Positions 54,120 through 62,991 are shown, counted from the first letter of the stretch. The stretch: DNA of 64,000 nucleotides from Thermodesulfovibrio sp. 3462-1 (GCF_040451425.1 NZ_CP144374.1:1094501-1158500), one strand, 5' to 3'. The notes: generated by a model from the sequence alone, not told the origin. Numbers and translations are program-made.

Positions 54120-56696
54120 ATGAACTCCATGACAGTCTCACAGGAACAATTCACTCCTCTTATGAAACAATACTTCAGAATAAAACACCAGTATAATGAT
54201 GCTATAGTTTTTTTCAGGCTTGGCGATTTCTATGAAATGTTTGGTGAGGATGCTAAAATTGCAGCAAATATATTGGGATTAACACTTACATCAAGAGATA
54301 AATCAAAAGAATCTGTCCCCATGTGTGGAATTCCTTATTTTGCTGCTGATTCATATATTGAAAAACTACTCAGGGAAGGTTATAAAGTAGCTATTTGCGA
54401 ACAAATTGGAGATCCAAAAACAACAAAAGGGATAGTGGAGAGAGAAGTTGTAAAAGTCTTAACTCCAGGAACATATCTTCCAGAAGGAACTAAGGAAAAT
54501 GTTTACATAATGGCAGCATATCCACAAAAACAGGGAAAAACAGGAATTGCCCTGGCAGATATTACCACAGCTGAATTCATTATTTATGAAACTGATAAAA
54601 ATCTTTTTGATGAAATTGATAGATTTGAACCAAAGGAAATAATAGTTCCAAAGTCTCTTGAAGACCTTTTAAATTTTGAAAACTTAATTAATCAGAAAAT
54701 ATTTACCTTTATGGATGACTGGAAATTTGACTACATGCTTGCCTATAAAAGCCTTGTTGAACACTTCAGAATAGCCTCTCTAAAAAGTTTTGGAATAGAT
54801 GACTTTCACCCTGCAGTGCAAGCAGCAGGAGCACTTTTAAAATATCTTGAGGAAAATAAACAGCAAACACAATTCAAACAATTAAAAGTTTTGAATCTCT
54901 CAGAATTTATGCTTCTTGATGGTTCAACTAAAAAAAATCTTGAAATTTTATCATCCCTTGATGGAGATAAAGAAGGCTCCCTTTTATGGATTTTAGATGA
55001 AACAAATACTCCAATGGGAACCCGTCTCTTAAGAAATGCTCTGTGCTGTCCGCTTTTAAATAAAGCTGACATAGAAAAAAGACTTGACGGAGTAGAAGCA
55101 TTCTTTAAAGATTACGCTTTAAGAGAAAACACTGAGAAAATCTTAAAAGACTTTCCAGATATTGAAAGACTTGGCTTGAAGATTAAAAGGTATAACATAA
55201 ATCCAAGAGAACTCAAAGCATTAAAAGATGCATTGCAGAGGATTCCAGAACTTAAAGAAACGCTTCAGATAAATGATTCACCAGTTATTAAGGACTTATC
55301 AAACCGTCTTCACGAATTAAATGAAATCACATCACTAATAGAGGATGCTCTTGTTGATAATCCTCCAAATCCAATAAATGAAGGAGGAATCTTCAGAGAT
55401 GGCTATAATTCAGTTATAGATGAGCTCAGAGCCTTAAAAAATCAAAGTAAAAACTATATTTTAAATATGGAAGCTGAAGAAAGAATAAAAACTGGAATCA
55501 ATTCTCTTAAAATTGGCTACAATAGAGTTTTTGGTTACTACATTGAAGTAACAAAGCCGAATTTAAAACTCGTTCCTCCGCACTATATAAGAAAACAAAC
55601 TCTCGCAAATGCTGAGAGATTTGAAACGAGACAGCTTAAAGAACTTGAACAAAAAATACTCAGTGCAGAGGAAAGACTTAAAACTCTTGAAGAAGAATTA
55701 TTTAGAGAATTAATTAAAAAAGTTTCTTATCACACAGAGCAGATATTTAAAAACGCAGAAGTAATCGGATATATTGATTTTCTTTGCTGTCTGGCAAAAG
55801 TTGCATCAAAATACAGATATACAAGACCTGAAATCACAGAAGAGGAAGTAATAGAAATTGTTGAAGGAAGACATCCCGTAATTGAAAGACTTATCCAGCT
55901 CGGGAAATTACCTGAACAGAGATTTATACCAAATGACTTATCAATTGGCTCAGAAGACCAGAGAATTATTATTCTTACAGGACCAAATATGGCTGGAAAA
56001 TCAACATACATGAGACAGAACGCTTTAATTGTTCTCATGGCACAGATTGGTTCTTTTGTTCCTGCAAAACATGCAAGAATCGGGATTGTTGATAGAATTT
56101 TTACTCGTATAGGTGCTTCTGACTATCTTGGAAAAGGACAGAGCACATTCATGGTTGAAATGATAGAAGTGGCTAACATTCTGAATAATGCAACAGAAAA
56201 AAGTTTTATAATACTTGATGAGGTTGGAAGAGGAACAAGCACTTTTGATGGAATAAGCATTGCCTGGGCAGTTGTTGAGTATATTGCAGAAAAAGTCAAG
56301 GCAAGAACTATTTTCGCCACTCATTATCATGAATTAACAGACCTTGCCTTCAGCTTTGATTGTATAAAAAATTACACAGTAGTGGTTAAGGAATGGGGTG
56401 ATGAAATAATATTTTTGAGAAAGATACAAAAAGGTGGAGCTGATAAAAGCTATGGAATTCAGGTTGCCCGTCTTGCAGGGCTTCCACAGGAGATTCTATT
56501 GAGGGCAAAGGATATATTAAAAAAACTTGAAAAAAAAGAATTCCAGACTTTTCAATCAAAGGCAAAGCAGCTTGATTTATTTTTTCAGGGAGACCCTATT
56601 ATTGCTGAAATAGCAAAGATTGATGTAGAAAATCTTACACCCCAGAAGGCATTAAAAAAACTTAAAGAACTTAAGGAGATGCTAAAAAATGATTAA
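54120..56696 (+). CDS. mutS: DNA mismatch repair ATPase MutS
   Basis: An 858-residue MutS. The mismatch-binding wedge is intact (DAIVFFRLGDFYEMFGEDA, with the Phe-x-Glu pattern), as are the lever and clamp domains and the ATPase with GPNMAGKSTYMRQ, FMVEMIEVANIL, ILDEVGRGTSTFDG and ATHYHEL. The start may be ATG 54120 or ATG 54129. No mutL is in the window. It overlaps coaE by 8 bases. Confidence 0.97.
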   Translation: MNSMTVSQEQFTPLMKQYFRIKHQYNDAIVFFRLGDFYEMFGEDAKIAANILGLTLTSRDKSKESVPMCGIPYFAADSYIEKLLREGYKVAICEQIGDPKTTKGIVEREVVKVLTPGTYLPEGTKENVYIMAAYPQKQGKTGIALADITTAEFIIYETDKNLFDEIDRFEPKEIIVPKSLEDLLNFENLINQKIFTFMDDWKFDYMLAYKSLVEHFRIASLKSFGIDDFHPAVQAAGALLKYLEENKQQTQFKQLKVLNLSEFMLLDGSTKKNLEILSSLDGDKEGSLLWILDETNTPMGTRLLRNALCCPLLNKADIEKRLDGVEAFFKDYALRENTEKILKDFPDIERLGLKIKRYNINPRELKALKDALQRIPELKETLQINDSPVIKDLSNRLHELNEITSLIEDALVDNPPNPINEGGIFRDGYNSVIDELRALKNQSKNYILNMEAEERIKTGINSLKIGYNRVFGYYIEVTKPNLKLVPPHYIRKQTLANAERFETRQLKELEQKILSAEERLKTLEEELFRELIKKVSYHTEQIFKNAEVIGYIDFLCCLAKVASKYRYTRPEITEEEVIEIVEGRHPVIERLIQLGKLPEQRFIPNDLSIGSEDQRIIILTGPNMAGKSTYMRQNALIVLMAQIGSFVPAKHARIGIVDRIFTRIGASDYLGKGQSTFMVEMIEVANILNNATEKSFIILDEVGRGTSTFDGISIAWAVVEYIAEKVKARTIFATHYHELTDLAFSFDCIKNYTVVVKEWGDEIIFLRKIQKGGADKSYGIQVARLAGLPQEILLRAKDILKKLEKKEFQTFQSKAKQLDLFFQGDPIIAEIAKIDVENLTPQKALKKLKELKEMLKND

Positions 56697-57300
56697 AGTA
56701 GGACTTACAGGAAACTTTGGAATGGGTAAAAGCACAGTAGCTGAAATCTTCCGCAGTCTTGGTGCTTATGTGATAAATACTGATAAAATCGTTGAGGAGC
56801 TTTTAAATGAAGCTTCAGTAATAGAAGAAATTAAAAGACTTTTTGGACAAGAGGTTATTTCTGATGGCAAACTTAATAAAAAATACATTGCCCAGATAAT
56901 TTTTGACAATCCCCTTATGAGAATATATCTTGAAAACATTCTTCATCCAAAAGTCTTTGAAAAAATTGATGAAATAATAAAAAAAATTCCTGAAAGAGGA
57001 GAGCCAAAAATTGTAGTTATCGAGGCACCTGTTATTTTTGAAAGGGGTTATCAGAACAGATTTGATATAATTATTACTGTCTGGACTCCTGAAGAAATAG
57101 CAATACAGCGTCTTCAGAAAAAAGGAATTTCAAAGCAAGAAGCAATTAAAAGACTCAAAGCACAGTTTCCAATTGAGATGAAAAAATCAAAATCAGATTA
57201 TATAATAGATAATTCAGGTAGTGTAGAAAAAACAAAGGCACAGGTGGAAGAGCTATTTCAAAAATTAACAGCACTGGAGCATAGATATGCAGGTAATTAA
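56689..57300 (+). CDS. coaE: Dephospho-CoA kinase CoaE
   Basis: Last step of coenzyme A synthesis: phosphorylates the ribose 3'-hydroxyl of dephospho-CoA. The 203-residue protein has the P-loop GNFGMGKST, INTDKIVEELL, HPKVFEKI, and IEAPVIFERG. The next gene overlaps by 14 bases, giving a mutS-coaE-ribF operon. Confidence 0.95.
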   Translation: MIKVGLTGNFGMGKSTVAEIFRSLGAYVINTDKIVEELLNEASVIEEIKRLFGQEVISDGKLNKKYIAQIIFDNPLMRIYLENILHPKVFEKIDEIIKKIPERGEPKIVVIEAPVIFERGYQNRFDIIITVWTPEEIAIQRLQKKGISKQEAIKRLKAQFPIEMKKSKSDYIIDNSGSVEKTKAQVEELFQKLTALEHRYAGN

Positions 57301-58237
57301 AAAAATTGAAAAACTTGATTATCCAAACCCTGTCATGACAATAGGAAATTTTGATGGAGTTCACATTGGGCATCAGAAAATTTTTGATTTTGTAAAAAGA
57401 AAAGCAGCTGAGATTAACGGAACCTCAGTGGTCATAACTTTTAATCCCCATCCAATTAAAGTGCTCTATAAAGAGCATCCCCTTAAACTGATTACAACCA
57501 ATGAAGACAAAATAAAACTGATTGAAAAATGCGGGATAGATTTAACAATTTCTATACCTTTTACCTATGAATTTGCTCAGATAGAGGCAGAAGATTTTGT
57601 AAAAGATATTCTTGTGGAAAAATTCAATGTAAAATGGATTGTTGTGGGATACGACTACAGATTTGGCAGAGCAAGAAAAGGAGATAGAGAACTGCTGAAA
57701 AAGCTTGGTGAAATATATGGATTTAAGGTTACTGTGCTTAAAGCCTACAAAAAAGGTGGGAAAATATTAAGCAGCACTGCTGTAAGAAATGCTCTTTTTC
57801 AGGGAAACATCAAAGAAGCAAATCAGTTTCTTGGAAGAGCCTATCATGTAGATGGTGAAGTAATAAGAGGAATGGGAAGAGGCTCATCAATTCTTGGATA
57901 TCCTACTGCAAACTTTGTTCCCGAGCAGGAGATTATTCCAAAACAAGGAGTATATGCAGTTAAGGTTACCATACCCAATTTAAAGACTTTTAATGGTGTG
58001 GCAAACATTGGTAAAAACCCAACTTTTGGCAATACAAATATGAGCTATGAAGTTCACATCTTTGATTTTAAAGAAAATCTGCTTGGCAAAATCATTAGAG
58101 TTCACTTTATTGAGAGAATTCGTGATGAGAAAAAATTTAATTCACCAGAACAATTAAAAGAAAATATTGCTCGTGATATTGAATTTGCGAAAAAAATTTT
58201 TAAAAAAAATAAAACACCGCTATTTTTAGATTTTTAA
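57287..58237 (+). CDS. ribF: Bifunctional riboflavin kinase/FAD synthetase RibF
   Basis: A 316-residue enzyme that makes FMN and then FAD. The N-terminal adenylyltransferase has TIGNFDGVHIGHQ and SSTAVRNAL; the C-terminal kinase has GRGSSILGYPTANF with the Pro-Thr-Ala-Asn motif and VANIGKNPTFG. It converges with priA, overlapping it by 12 bases. Confidence 0.95.
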   Translation: MQVIKKIEKLDYPNPVMTIGNFDGVHIGHQKIFDFVKRKAAEINGTSVVITFNPHPIKVLYKEHPLKLITTNEDKIKLIEKCGIDLTISIPFTYEFAQIEAEDFVKDILVEKFNVKWIVVGYDYRFGRARKGDRELLKKLGEIYGFKVTVLKAYKKGGKILSSTAVRNALFQGNIKEANQFLGRAYHVDGEVIRGMGRGSSILGYPTANFVPEQEIIPKQGVYAVKVTIPNLKTFNGVANIGKNPTFGNTNMSYEVHIFDFKENLLGKIIRVHFIERIRDEKKFNSPEQLKENIARDIEFAKKIFKKNKTPLFLDF

Positions 58238-60091
58238 ATTTACAGGGTCTACTTCAACTTTAAAAGAAATGCCTTTATAGAATTTTAGCTGTCTGGCAGC
58301 ATTATTTAACTCATCAATAAGCTTTTTTTTATCTTTTGATCTCAGAATAAAAACAAATTCCTCATTTTCATTTTTCACAGGTCCTGTAATTTCTCCCGTT
58401 ACATGACTTTTTAGAAAATCCTTAATTTCACCTAATACAGATTCGGAAGATGTTTTTTTGATTTTTATTATCAACTTAATAAACCTTGAAAATGGAGGAA
58501 AACCAGCTTCTTGTCTGTGTTTTAGCTCATAAAGGTAAAAATCTTTGAAATTATAAGAGCGAATAAACTTAAAAAACTCATTTGCAGGATTTCTTGTCTG
58601 AATGAATAACTCTCCATCTTCTCTGATAAGCTGGCTTAGAGATAAAACTCTTGCAAAAGCTCTTTCAAGAGTTCTGTAATCAGGAATAAAAAGAAAAAAA
58701 TCAAAATCCACAAATACAGCTACTTTAAAAACAGGAAGATGTCCTTTTTTTACCTTTCCTGTTTCAGCAACCCAGATTCCTTGAGAGTTCTCAATTTCCA
58801 TATCCATTTGTCTAATCTCTATATGTTTTCCTGAAAAAATATTTTCAAGCTCCTCCTTAATTCTTTCAACGCCAACTCCAACTGGATGTATATCAACTCC
58901 AGAACAATAAAGACATTGTTCTGGAGCTTTCATAACAAAACCGCATCTAAAACATTCAACTGTTTTGATGGATTTATGAAAAATCATGCTGAGCCCGCAT
59001 TTTTCACATTTAATAACTTCTCCACATTCTGAACAACGAAGAAGACTGTAGCCACTTCTTGGAGAAGTAACAAGAATTCCTTCTTTATAATGAAGTTTCA
59101 TATAAAGCATTGTTTCAGGATGAAAAATGCTTTGATATGGCTGCCTTAAAATTTTTATCTCGGGATGTTTCACTGTATTGAAGTCATCTATAAATTCGTA
59201 TTTACCTCTCAGTGTATTATAATAAGAAGTTGTGGATGGCATAAAATCTGTAAGCACAACAGGACATCCTTCAATAAATCCTCTCATCACAGCACAGTCT
59301 CTTGCATGATATCTTGGAGATTGTTCTTCCTTATAAAGCCAGTGCGATTCCTGGGATACCATAATCAATGAAAGTTTTTTTACAGGTGCAAACAGAGCAA
59401 ATCTTGTTCCCACCACAACTTTTGCTCTGTTTTCAATTATTTCTTTTATTGAAAACAAAATCTCTGAGCGAGGCATTTCACTGTGAAGAAGTACAATCCT
59501 GGAATCAAATTCTTTTAAAGTGCTGTAAAGTCTCTGAGCATCTTTTTTTTCAGGTAGTATTAAAAGAATTGCTCCATCCAAGGATAAAAGATTCTTAACT
59601 GTTTCAACCATTAACTTCATCTCATAGAAAAAATCAGGACAGTGAACAAGAACTGTTTTATAATTGCCTATTTTTGCAATGTCAATAATTTTTGAGAGAG
59701 TCTCTTCATTTAAAAAATAATTTTCTAAATGAAACAAAATTGAATCATCTCGGGATTGCAAAATTTTTTTATTTCTTATTCCCTTAAGCAATTTCATAAT
59801 CTCTTCAAAAAAAGTAGCTCTCAAAACAGAACCTATCTCAGATATATAGTAAAAACTCATCCACTGGAGAAAATCTATGAATTTTTTTTCATAAGCTTTA
59901 CCAATAATTGCCTGAATTTTCTTTATTTTCATTATTTCTTCAGGTTTATCAGCGCGTTTTATAACAATGCCTTCAACTGTCCTATTTTTAAGGGGAACTT
60001 GAACAGCAAATCCCTTTAAATCTATGTCTTCATCATATTCATAGGTAAGTGTTTTAAGTTTGAGGGGAATTGATACATCAAAATAAGGCAT
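58226..60091 (-). CDS. priA: PriA-like primosomal protein without ATPase motifs
   Basis: A 621-residue PriA, shorter than the usual ~730. The zinc-binding region near 352-400 keeps eight cysteines (CSECGEVIKCEKC, CFRCG, CLYCSG) and GTRFALFAPVKKL and PRYHARDCAVMRG are clear PriA landmarks. However the Walker A site is absent (AKIGNYKTVLVHCP near 140 in place of GxTGSGKT), the DEEH box reads SQESH near 245, and GSATPS reads TDFMPST. It should bind branched DNA and help load the replicative helicase but not unwind DNA itself. PriA of Deinococcus is a known case of such loss. ATG 60091 is 6 bases after a TATAAT box. Confidence 0.88.
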   Translation of the reverse strand: MPYFDVSIPLKLKTLTYEYDEDIDLKGFAVQVPLKNRTVEGIVIKRADKPEEIMKIKKIQAIIGKAYEKKFIDFLQWMSFYYISEIGSVLRATFFEEIMKLLKGIRNKKILQSRDDSILFHLENYFLNEETLSKIIDIAKIGNYKTVLVHCPDFFYEMKLMVETVKNLLSLDGAILLILPEKKDAQRLYSTLKEFDSRIVLLHSEMPRSEILFSIKEIIENRAKVVVGTRFALFAPVKKLSLIMVSQESHWLYKEEQSPRYHARDCAVMRGFIEGCPVVLTDFMPSTTSYYNTLRGKYEFIDDFNTVKHPEIKILRQPYQSIFHPETMLYMKLHYKEGILVTSPRSGYSLLRCSECGEVIKCEKCGLSMIFHKSIKTVECFRCGFVMKAPEQCLYCSGVDIHPVGVGVERIKEELENIFSGKHIEIRQMDMEIENSQGIWVAETGKVKKGHLPVFKVAVFVDFDFFLFIPDYRTLERAFARVLSLSQLIREDGELFIQTRNPANEFFKFIRSYNFKDFYLYELKHRQEAGFPPFSRFIKLIIKIKKTSSESVLGEIKDFLKSHVTGEITGPVKNENEEFVFILRSKDKKKLIDELNNAARQLKFYKGISFKVEVDPVNLKI

Positions 60092-60095
60092 GAAC

Positions 60096-60123
60096 TAATT
60101 ATACCTTTTTTATGGTATAATTA
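60096..60123. promoter_or_regulatory. Symmetric divergent promoter between priA and the TPR lipoprotein gene
   Basis: A 10-bp inverted repeat, TAATTATACC (60096-60105) and GGTATAATTA (60114-60123), separated by 8 bases. Each arm contains a TATAAT, reading outward in both directions (minus 60103-60098, plus 60116-60121). Each ATG begins exactly 6 bases beyond its TATAAT, so both mRNAs should be leaderless. Confidence 0.7.
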
Positions 60124-60127
60124 CACA

Positions 60128-60577
60128 ATGCTGTTAAGATTATTAATAGCAATCTGTCTGATAATCACAGGCTGCAGTATGCCGCAGGTCGTTGTTTTAC
60201 ATGATCCTTTAACACCCCAGGAACATCTTCAATTAGGATTAAATTATGAAAAGAAAGGGCTTATTGATGAAGCTATACAACATTACAAAGAAGCTTCAAA
60301 ATCAGATGCAAAAGGTTATCTTTTTCTTGGCAATTTATATTTAAATCAGAAAAAATACGATATTGCAGAAGAATACTACAAAAAAGCAATTCAAAAAAAT
60401 GACAAACTTGCTGATGCATATAATAACCTTGCATGGCTTTATTGCATAAAAAATGAAAATCTTGATAAAGCTCAGGAGCTTGTAAAAAAAGCAATGGAGA
60501 TTGAAAAAAACAATCCAGAGAAAATCAAAATTTATCAAGATACATTTGAACAAATTCAAAAACTAAAAACTAAATAG
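60128..60577 (+). CDS. TPR-repeat lipoprotein
   Basis: A 149-residue protein with a lipoprotein signal (LLIAICLIITGC, acylated Cys 16) and about three tetratricopeptide repeats (EHLQLGLNYEKKGLIDEAIQ, AKGYLFLGNLYLNQKKYDIAE, ADAYNNLAWLYCIKNENLDKA). It should be a periplasm-facing protein-binding scaffold. The PA2779-like gene follows 10 bases later; in Pseudomonas PA2779 pairs with PA2778, a protein with TPR and C39-peptidase parts, of which only the TPR part is seen here. Confidence 0.85.
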   Translation: MLLRLLIAICLIITGCSMPQVVVLHDPLTPQEHLQLGLNYEKKGLIDEAIQHYKEASKSDAKGYLFLGNLYLNQKKYDIAEEYYKKAIQKNDKLADAYNNLAWLYCIKNENLDKAQELVKKAMEIEKNNPEKIKIYQDTFEQIQKLKTK

Positions 60578-60587
60578 GAGGTGTTTT

Positions 60588-60959
60588 ATGTTTAAGAAGT
60601 TACTTGTAGGTTATTTAATCATCTCAATTGTCGTAATTGGAATTGTTCAGTCAGCAGGAGCTGCTTTCATTGCATCTGAAGTAACTCTTAACACAAAGAC
60701 TCAGGATCTCGAAAAACTTCAGAAATTTCTTGAAATGAAAATTGTTTCTCAGAGACTTAAAGATTTTGGTTATTCTGAAAAAGAAATCATGGATAGACTC
60801 TCAAGTCTTGATGAACAGAGTCTTCATAAGCTTGCATTAAAAATTGATGAAATTAAAATTGCTGGAGATGCTGGCTTAGCAGTAATTTTATCTCTTTTAA
60901 TAATTGCACTGGTAATATTAATTATTAACCTTACAGGGCATAGAGTAGTGGTAAAATAA
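60588..60959 (+). CDS. PA2779-family membrane protein
   Basis: A 123-residue protein with an N-terminal hydrophobic segment (YLIISIVVIGIVQSAGAAF), a helical middle with LKDFGYSEKEIMDRLSSL, and a C-terminal helix (GLAVILSLLIIALVILIINL). This is the layout of the PA2779 family, of unknown function. AGGAGGTG precedes the ATG by 8 bases. It is co-transcribed with the TPR lipoprotein. Confidence 0.8.
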   Translation: MFKKLLVGYLIISIVVIGIVQSAGAAFIASEVTLNTKTQDLEKLQKFLEMKIVSQRLKDFGYSEKEIMDRLSSLDEQSLHKLALKIDEIKIAGDAGLAVILSLLIIALVILIINLTGHRVVVK

Positions 60960-60974
60960 AAATATCAAAAGGGG

Positions 60975-61004
60975 TTGACAAAAAGATTAAAACAATGGTA
61001 AAAA
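60975..61004 (+). promoter_or_regulatory. Promoter of the Pro/Ala lipoprotein gene
   Basis: TTGACA (60975-60980) and TAAAAA (60999-61004) with an 18-base spacer and TG one base before the -10 (extended -10). Confidence 0.55.
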
Positions 61005-61069
61005 AAGAAAATCAAAGGGATTTCAGTTTTTAGCTTAAAAAAGTAAGGGAAAGGAGGTGACGAAAGAAG

Positions 61070-61300
61070 ATGAAGAAAATACTTGCATTAGTTCTTTCAT
61101 TAATTCTTATGGTATCCTTTAGCTTTGCATTAGGATGCAAAAAGGCTGAGGAGAAAAAGCCTGCTGAGGCACCTGCTCCAGCACCAGCTCCAGCTCCTGC
61201 ACCAGCACCAGCTCCTGAAAAAGCTCCTGAAGCTCCAAAAGCTCCTGAGGCTCCAAAGGCTCCTGAAAAAGCTCCTGAAAAACCTGCTGAGAAAAAATAA
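61070..61300 (+). CDS. Small proline/alanine-rich lipoprotein
   Basis: A 76-residue protein: signal peptide with a lipobox (FALGC, Cys 23), then KKAEEKK and a tail of alternating Ala-Pro followed by EAPK/EKAP repeats. No folded domain is likely; the tail should extend from a membrane through the periplasm or through peptidoglycan. AAAGGAGGTGA, a near-complete match to the 16S rRNA tail, precedes the ATG by 10 bases, suggesting strong expression. It stands alone between a promoter and a terminator hairpin. A structural envelope role is a guess. Confidence 0.75.
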   Translation: MKKILALVLSLILMVSFSFALGCKKAEEKKPAEAPAPAPAPAPAPAPAPEKAPEAPKAPEAPKAPEKAPEKPAEKK

Positions 61301-61319
61301 TTTAGCAGGATATAACAAA

Positions 61320-61349
61320 AGCAACACCGGGATCATTCCTGGTGTTGCT
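61320..61349 (+). terminator. Hairpin after the Pro/Ala lipoprotein gene
   Basis: AGCAACACCGGGA (61320-61332) pairs with TCCTGGTGTTGCT (61337-61349) over 13 bp with one G-T, loop of four. Only TT follows, so it is a weak or bidirectional terminator. Confidence 0.65.
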
Positions 61350-61379
61350 TTAAATCTCTTAAAAATGTTAAACTTTTTG

Positions 61380-61409
61380 AAAGAGTGGGCTTCCCCACTC
61401 TTTTATTTT
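61380..61409 (+). terminator. Rho-independent terminator before rimP
   Basis: AAAGAGTGGG (61380-61389) pairs with CCCACTCTTT (61394-61403), loop CTTC, followed by T-rich TTTTATTTT. It ends 20 bases before the rimP start, so either rimP has a promoter inside this short space or read-through occurs. Confidence 0.75.
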
Positions 61410-61428
61410 GATAAAATTGAGGGAGTTA

Positions 61429-61923
61429 ATGAACATTAAAGAATTAAAAGACAAAATAAAAGAATATGCAGAACAAGTTAGCGAGCAAGAGGGAGTTGAA
61501 GTTCTTGATATAGAAATACACCCTGGTGGAAAAGGATTGATTTTAAGAATTTTTATTGACAGAGAAGGAGGAGTAACTATTAAAGACTGTGAAAACTTCT
61601 CAAGAGCTATAGAAGCCATACTTGATATTGAAGATCCTATAAAAAGCTCTTACACTCTTGAAGTTTCTTCTCCAGGTATTGATAGGCCTCTTAAAGAAAA
61701 AAAAGATTTTTTAAGAAATCTTGGAAGAAATGTAAAGATTACCACAAAAGAAAAAATAGCAGAACGCACCTTTTTTATAGGTAAAATTATTGATGCAGGA
61801 GATGATTGGGTAAGAATAGAAATTAAAGAGACAAAAGGAAAAGGGAGTAAAAAAGAAGAAAAATCAGAACTTTTATTTATACCTTTAAATAAAATACTTA
61901 AAGCTCAGGTTTACTTAGGATAG
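61429..61923 (+). CDS. rimP: Ribosome maturation factor RimP
   Basis: A 164-residue protein needed for 30S subunit maturation. It has the two RimP domains: VEVLDIEIHPGGKGLILRIFID and SYTLEVSSPGIDRPLKEKKDF, then an Sm-like C-terminus. ATG 61429 behind GAGGGAG is preferred to the TTG at 61408. The rimP-nusA pair is a conserved bacterial arrangement. Confidence 0.95.
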   Translation: MNIKELKDKIKEYAEQVSEQEGVEVLDIEIHPGGKGLILRIFIDREGGVTIKDCENFSRAIEAILDIEDPIKSSYTLEVSSPGIDRPLKEKKDFLRNLGRNVKITTKEKIAERTFFIGKIIDAGDDWVRIEIKETKGKGSKKEEKSELLFIPLNKILKAQVYLG

Positions 61924-61927
61924 GGTT

Positions 61928-62986
61928 ATGGGGAAAGAGCTTAAATTTTTAGTAGAACAAATAATGAGAGAAAAAGGAATTACTAAGGATGCTGTAATAG
62001 AATTGCTTGAAACAGCACTTATCTCAGCTATAAGAAAAAAGTATGGTAATAGGTCTTCGATTAGAATAAAAATAGATCCTCAAACTTTTGATATCAATAT
62101 TTTTGAAATTAAGAAAGTAGTAGAAGAGGTAAAAGATCCAGCAAGTGAAATCTCCATACAAGAAGTACAGCAAAAATATACTGATAAAGGAATTGGAGAT
62201 ACAGTTGAAGTTCCATTGTCTATTCAGGATTTTGGTAGAATTGCTGTTACAACGGCAAAACAAGTGCTTTTCCAAAAAATAAGAGAAATTGAGAGATTCT
62301 TAATCTATGAAGAATTTAAAGATAAAGTTGGCAACATAGTAAGCGGCACAGTTTTGAGAAAAGAAAAAGGAAATTTTTATATTCTTGTAGGAAAAGCAGA
62401 AGCTATCCTGCCAGAAAAAGAAGTGCTGCCGCAGGATAATCTAAAAAGAGGAGATATTGTTAAGGCATATATATTTGAAGTAAAACAAACTTCAAAAGAA
62501 CCTGTAATAAAACTGTCACGAACTCATCCGAATTTTGTAATTGGACTGTTTAGTCTTGAAGTGCCGGAGATTCAAGATGGTATAGTGCAAATAAAAAGTA
62601 TTGCAAGAGATCCAGGAGAAAGAACAAAAATAGCTGTGGCATCACGGGATCCTTCGGTAGATCCTATTGGAGCCTGTGTTGGTATGAAAGGAACAAGAGT
62701 TCAGGCTGTTGTAAGAGAACTGAAAGGTGAAAGAATTGACATAATTCCTTACAGTGATGATCCGAGTCTTTTTATTGCAAAAGCTCTAACTCCTGCAACT
62801 GTACTTAAAGTCGGGATAAATGAAAAGGAAAAAACAGCAGTAGTGGTTGTTGAAAATGACCAGCTTTCGCTAGCAATTGGCAAAAAAGGACAAAATGTAA
62901 GACTTGCCTCCAAACTGACTGGCTGGAGTATTGATGTCTTAAGTGAATCAGAATATGCTCAGATGAAAACTAAAGAAAATGAATAA
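61928..62986 (+). CDS. nusA: Transcription termination/antitermination factor NusA
   Basis: A 352-residue NusA with the RNA-polymerase-binding N-terminal domain (ALISAIRKKYG, DTVEVPL), the S1 domain (GNIVSGTVLRKEKGNFYILVG) and two KH domains (DPIGACVGMKGTRVQAVVREL and LAIGKKGQNVRLASKLTGW). The C-terminal acidic repeats of enteric NusA are absent, as in most bacteria. It follows rimP by four bases. Confidence 0.97.
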   Translation: MGKELKFLVEQIMREKGITKDAVIELLETALISAIRKKYGNRSSIRIKIDPQTFDINIFEIKKVVEEVKDPASEISIQEVQQKYTDKGIGDTVEVPLSIQDFGRIAVTTAKQVLFQKIREIERFLIYEEFKDKVGNIVSGTVLRKEKGNFYILVGKAEAILPEKEVLPQDNLKRGDIVKAYIFEVKQTSKEPVIKLSRTHPNFVIGLFSLEVPEIQDGIVQIKSIARDPGERTKIAVASRDPSVDPIGACVGMKGTRVQAVVRELKGERIDIIPYSDDPSLFIAKALTPATVLKVGINEKEKTAVVVVENDQLSLAIGKKGQNVRLASKLTGWSIDVLSESEYAQMKTKENE

Positions 62987-62991
62987 AGTAA

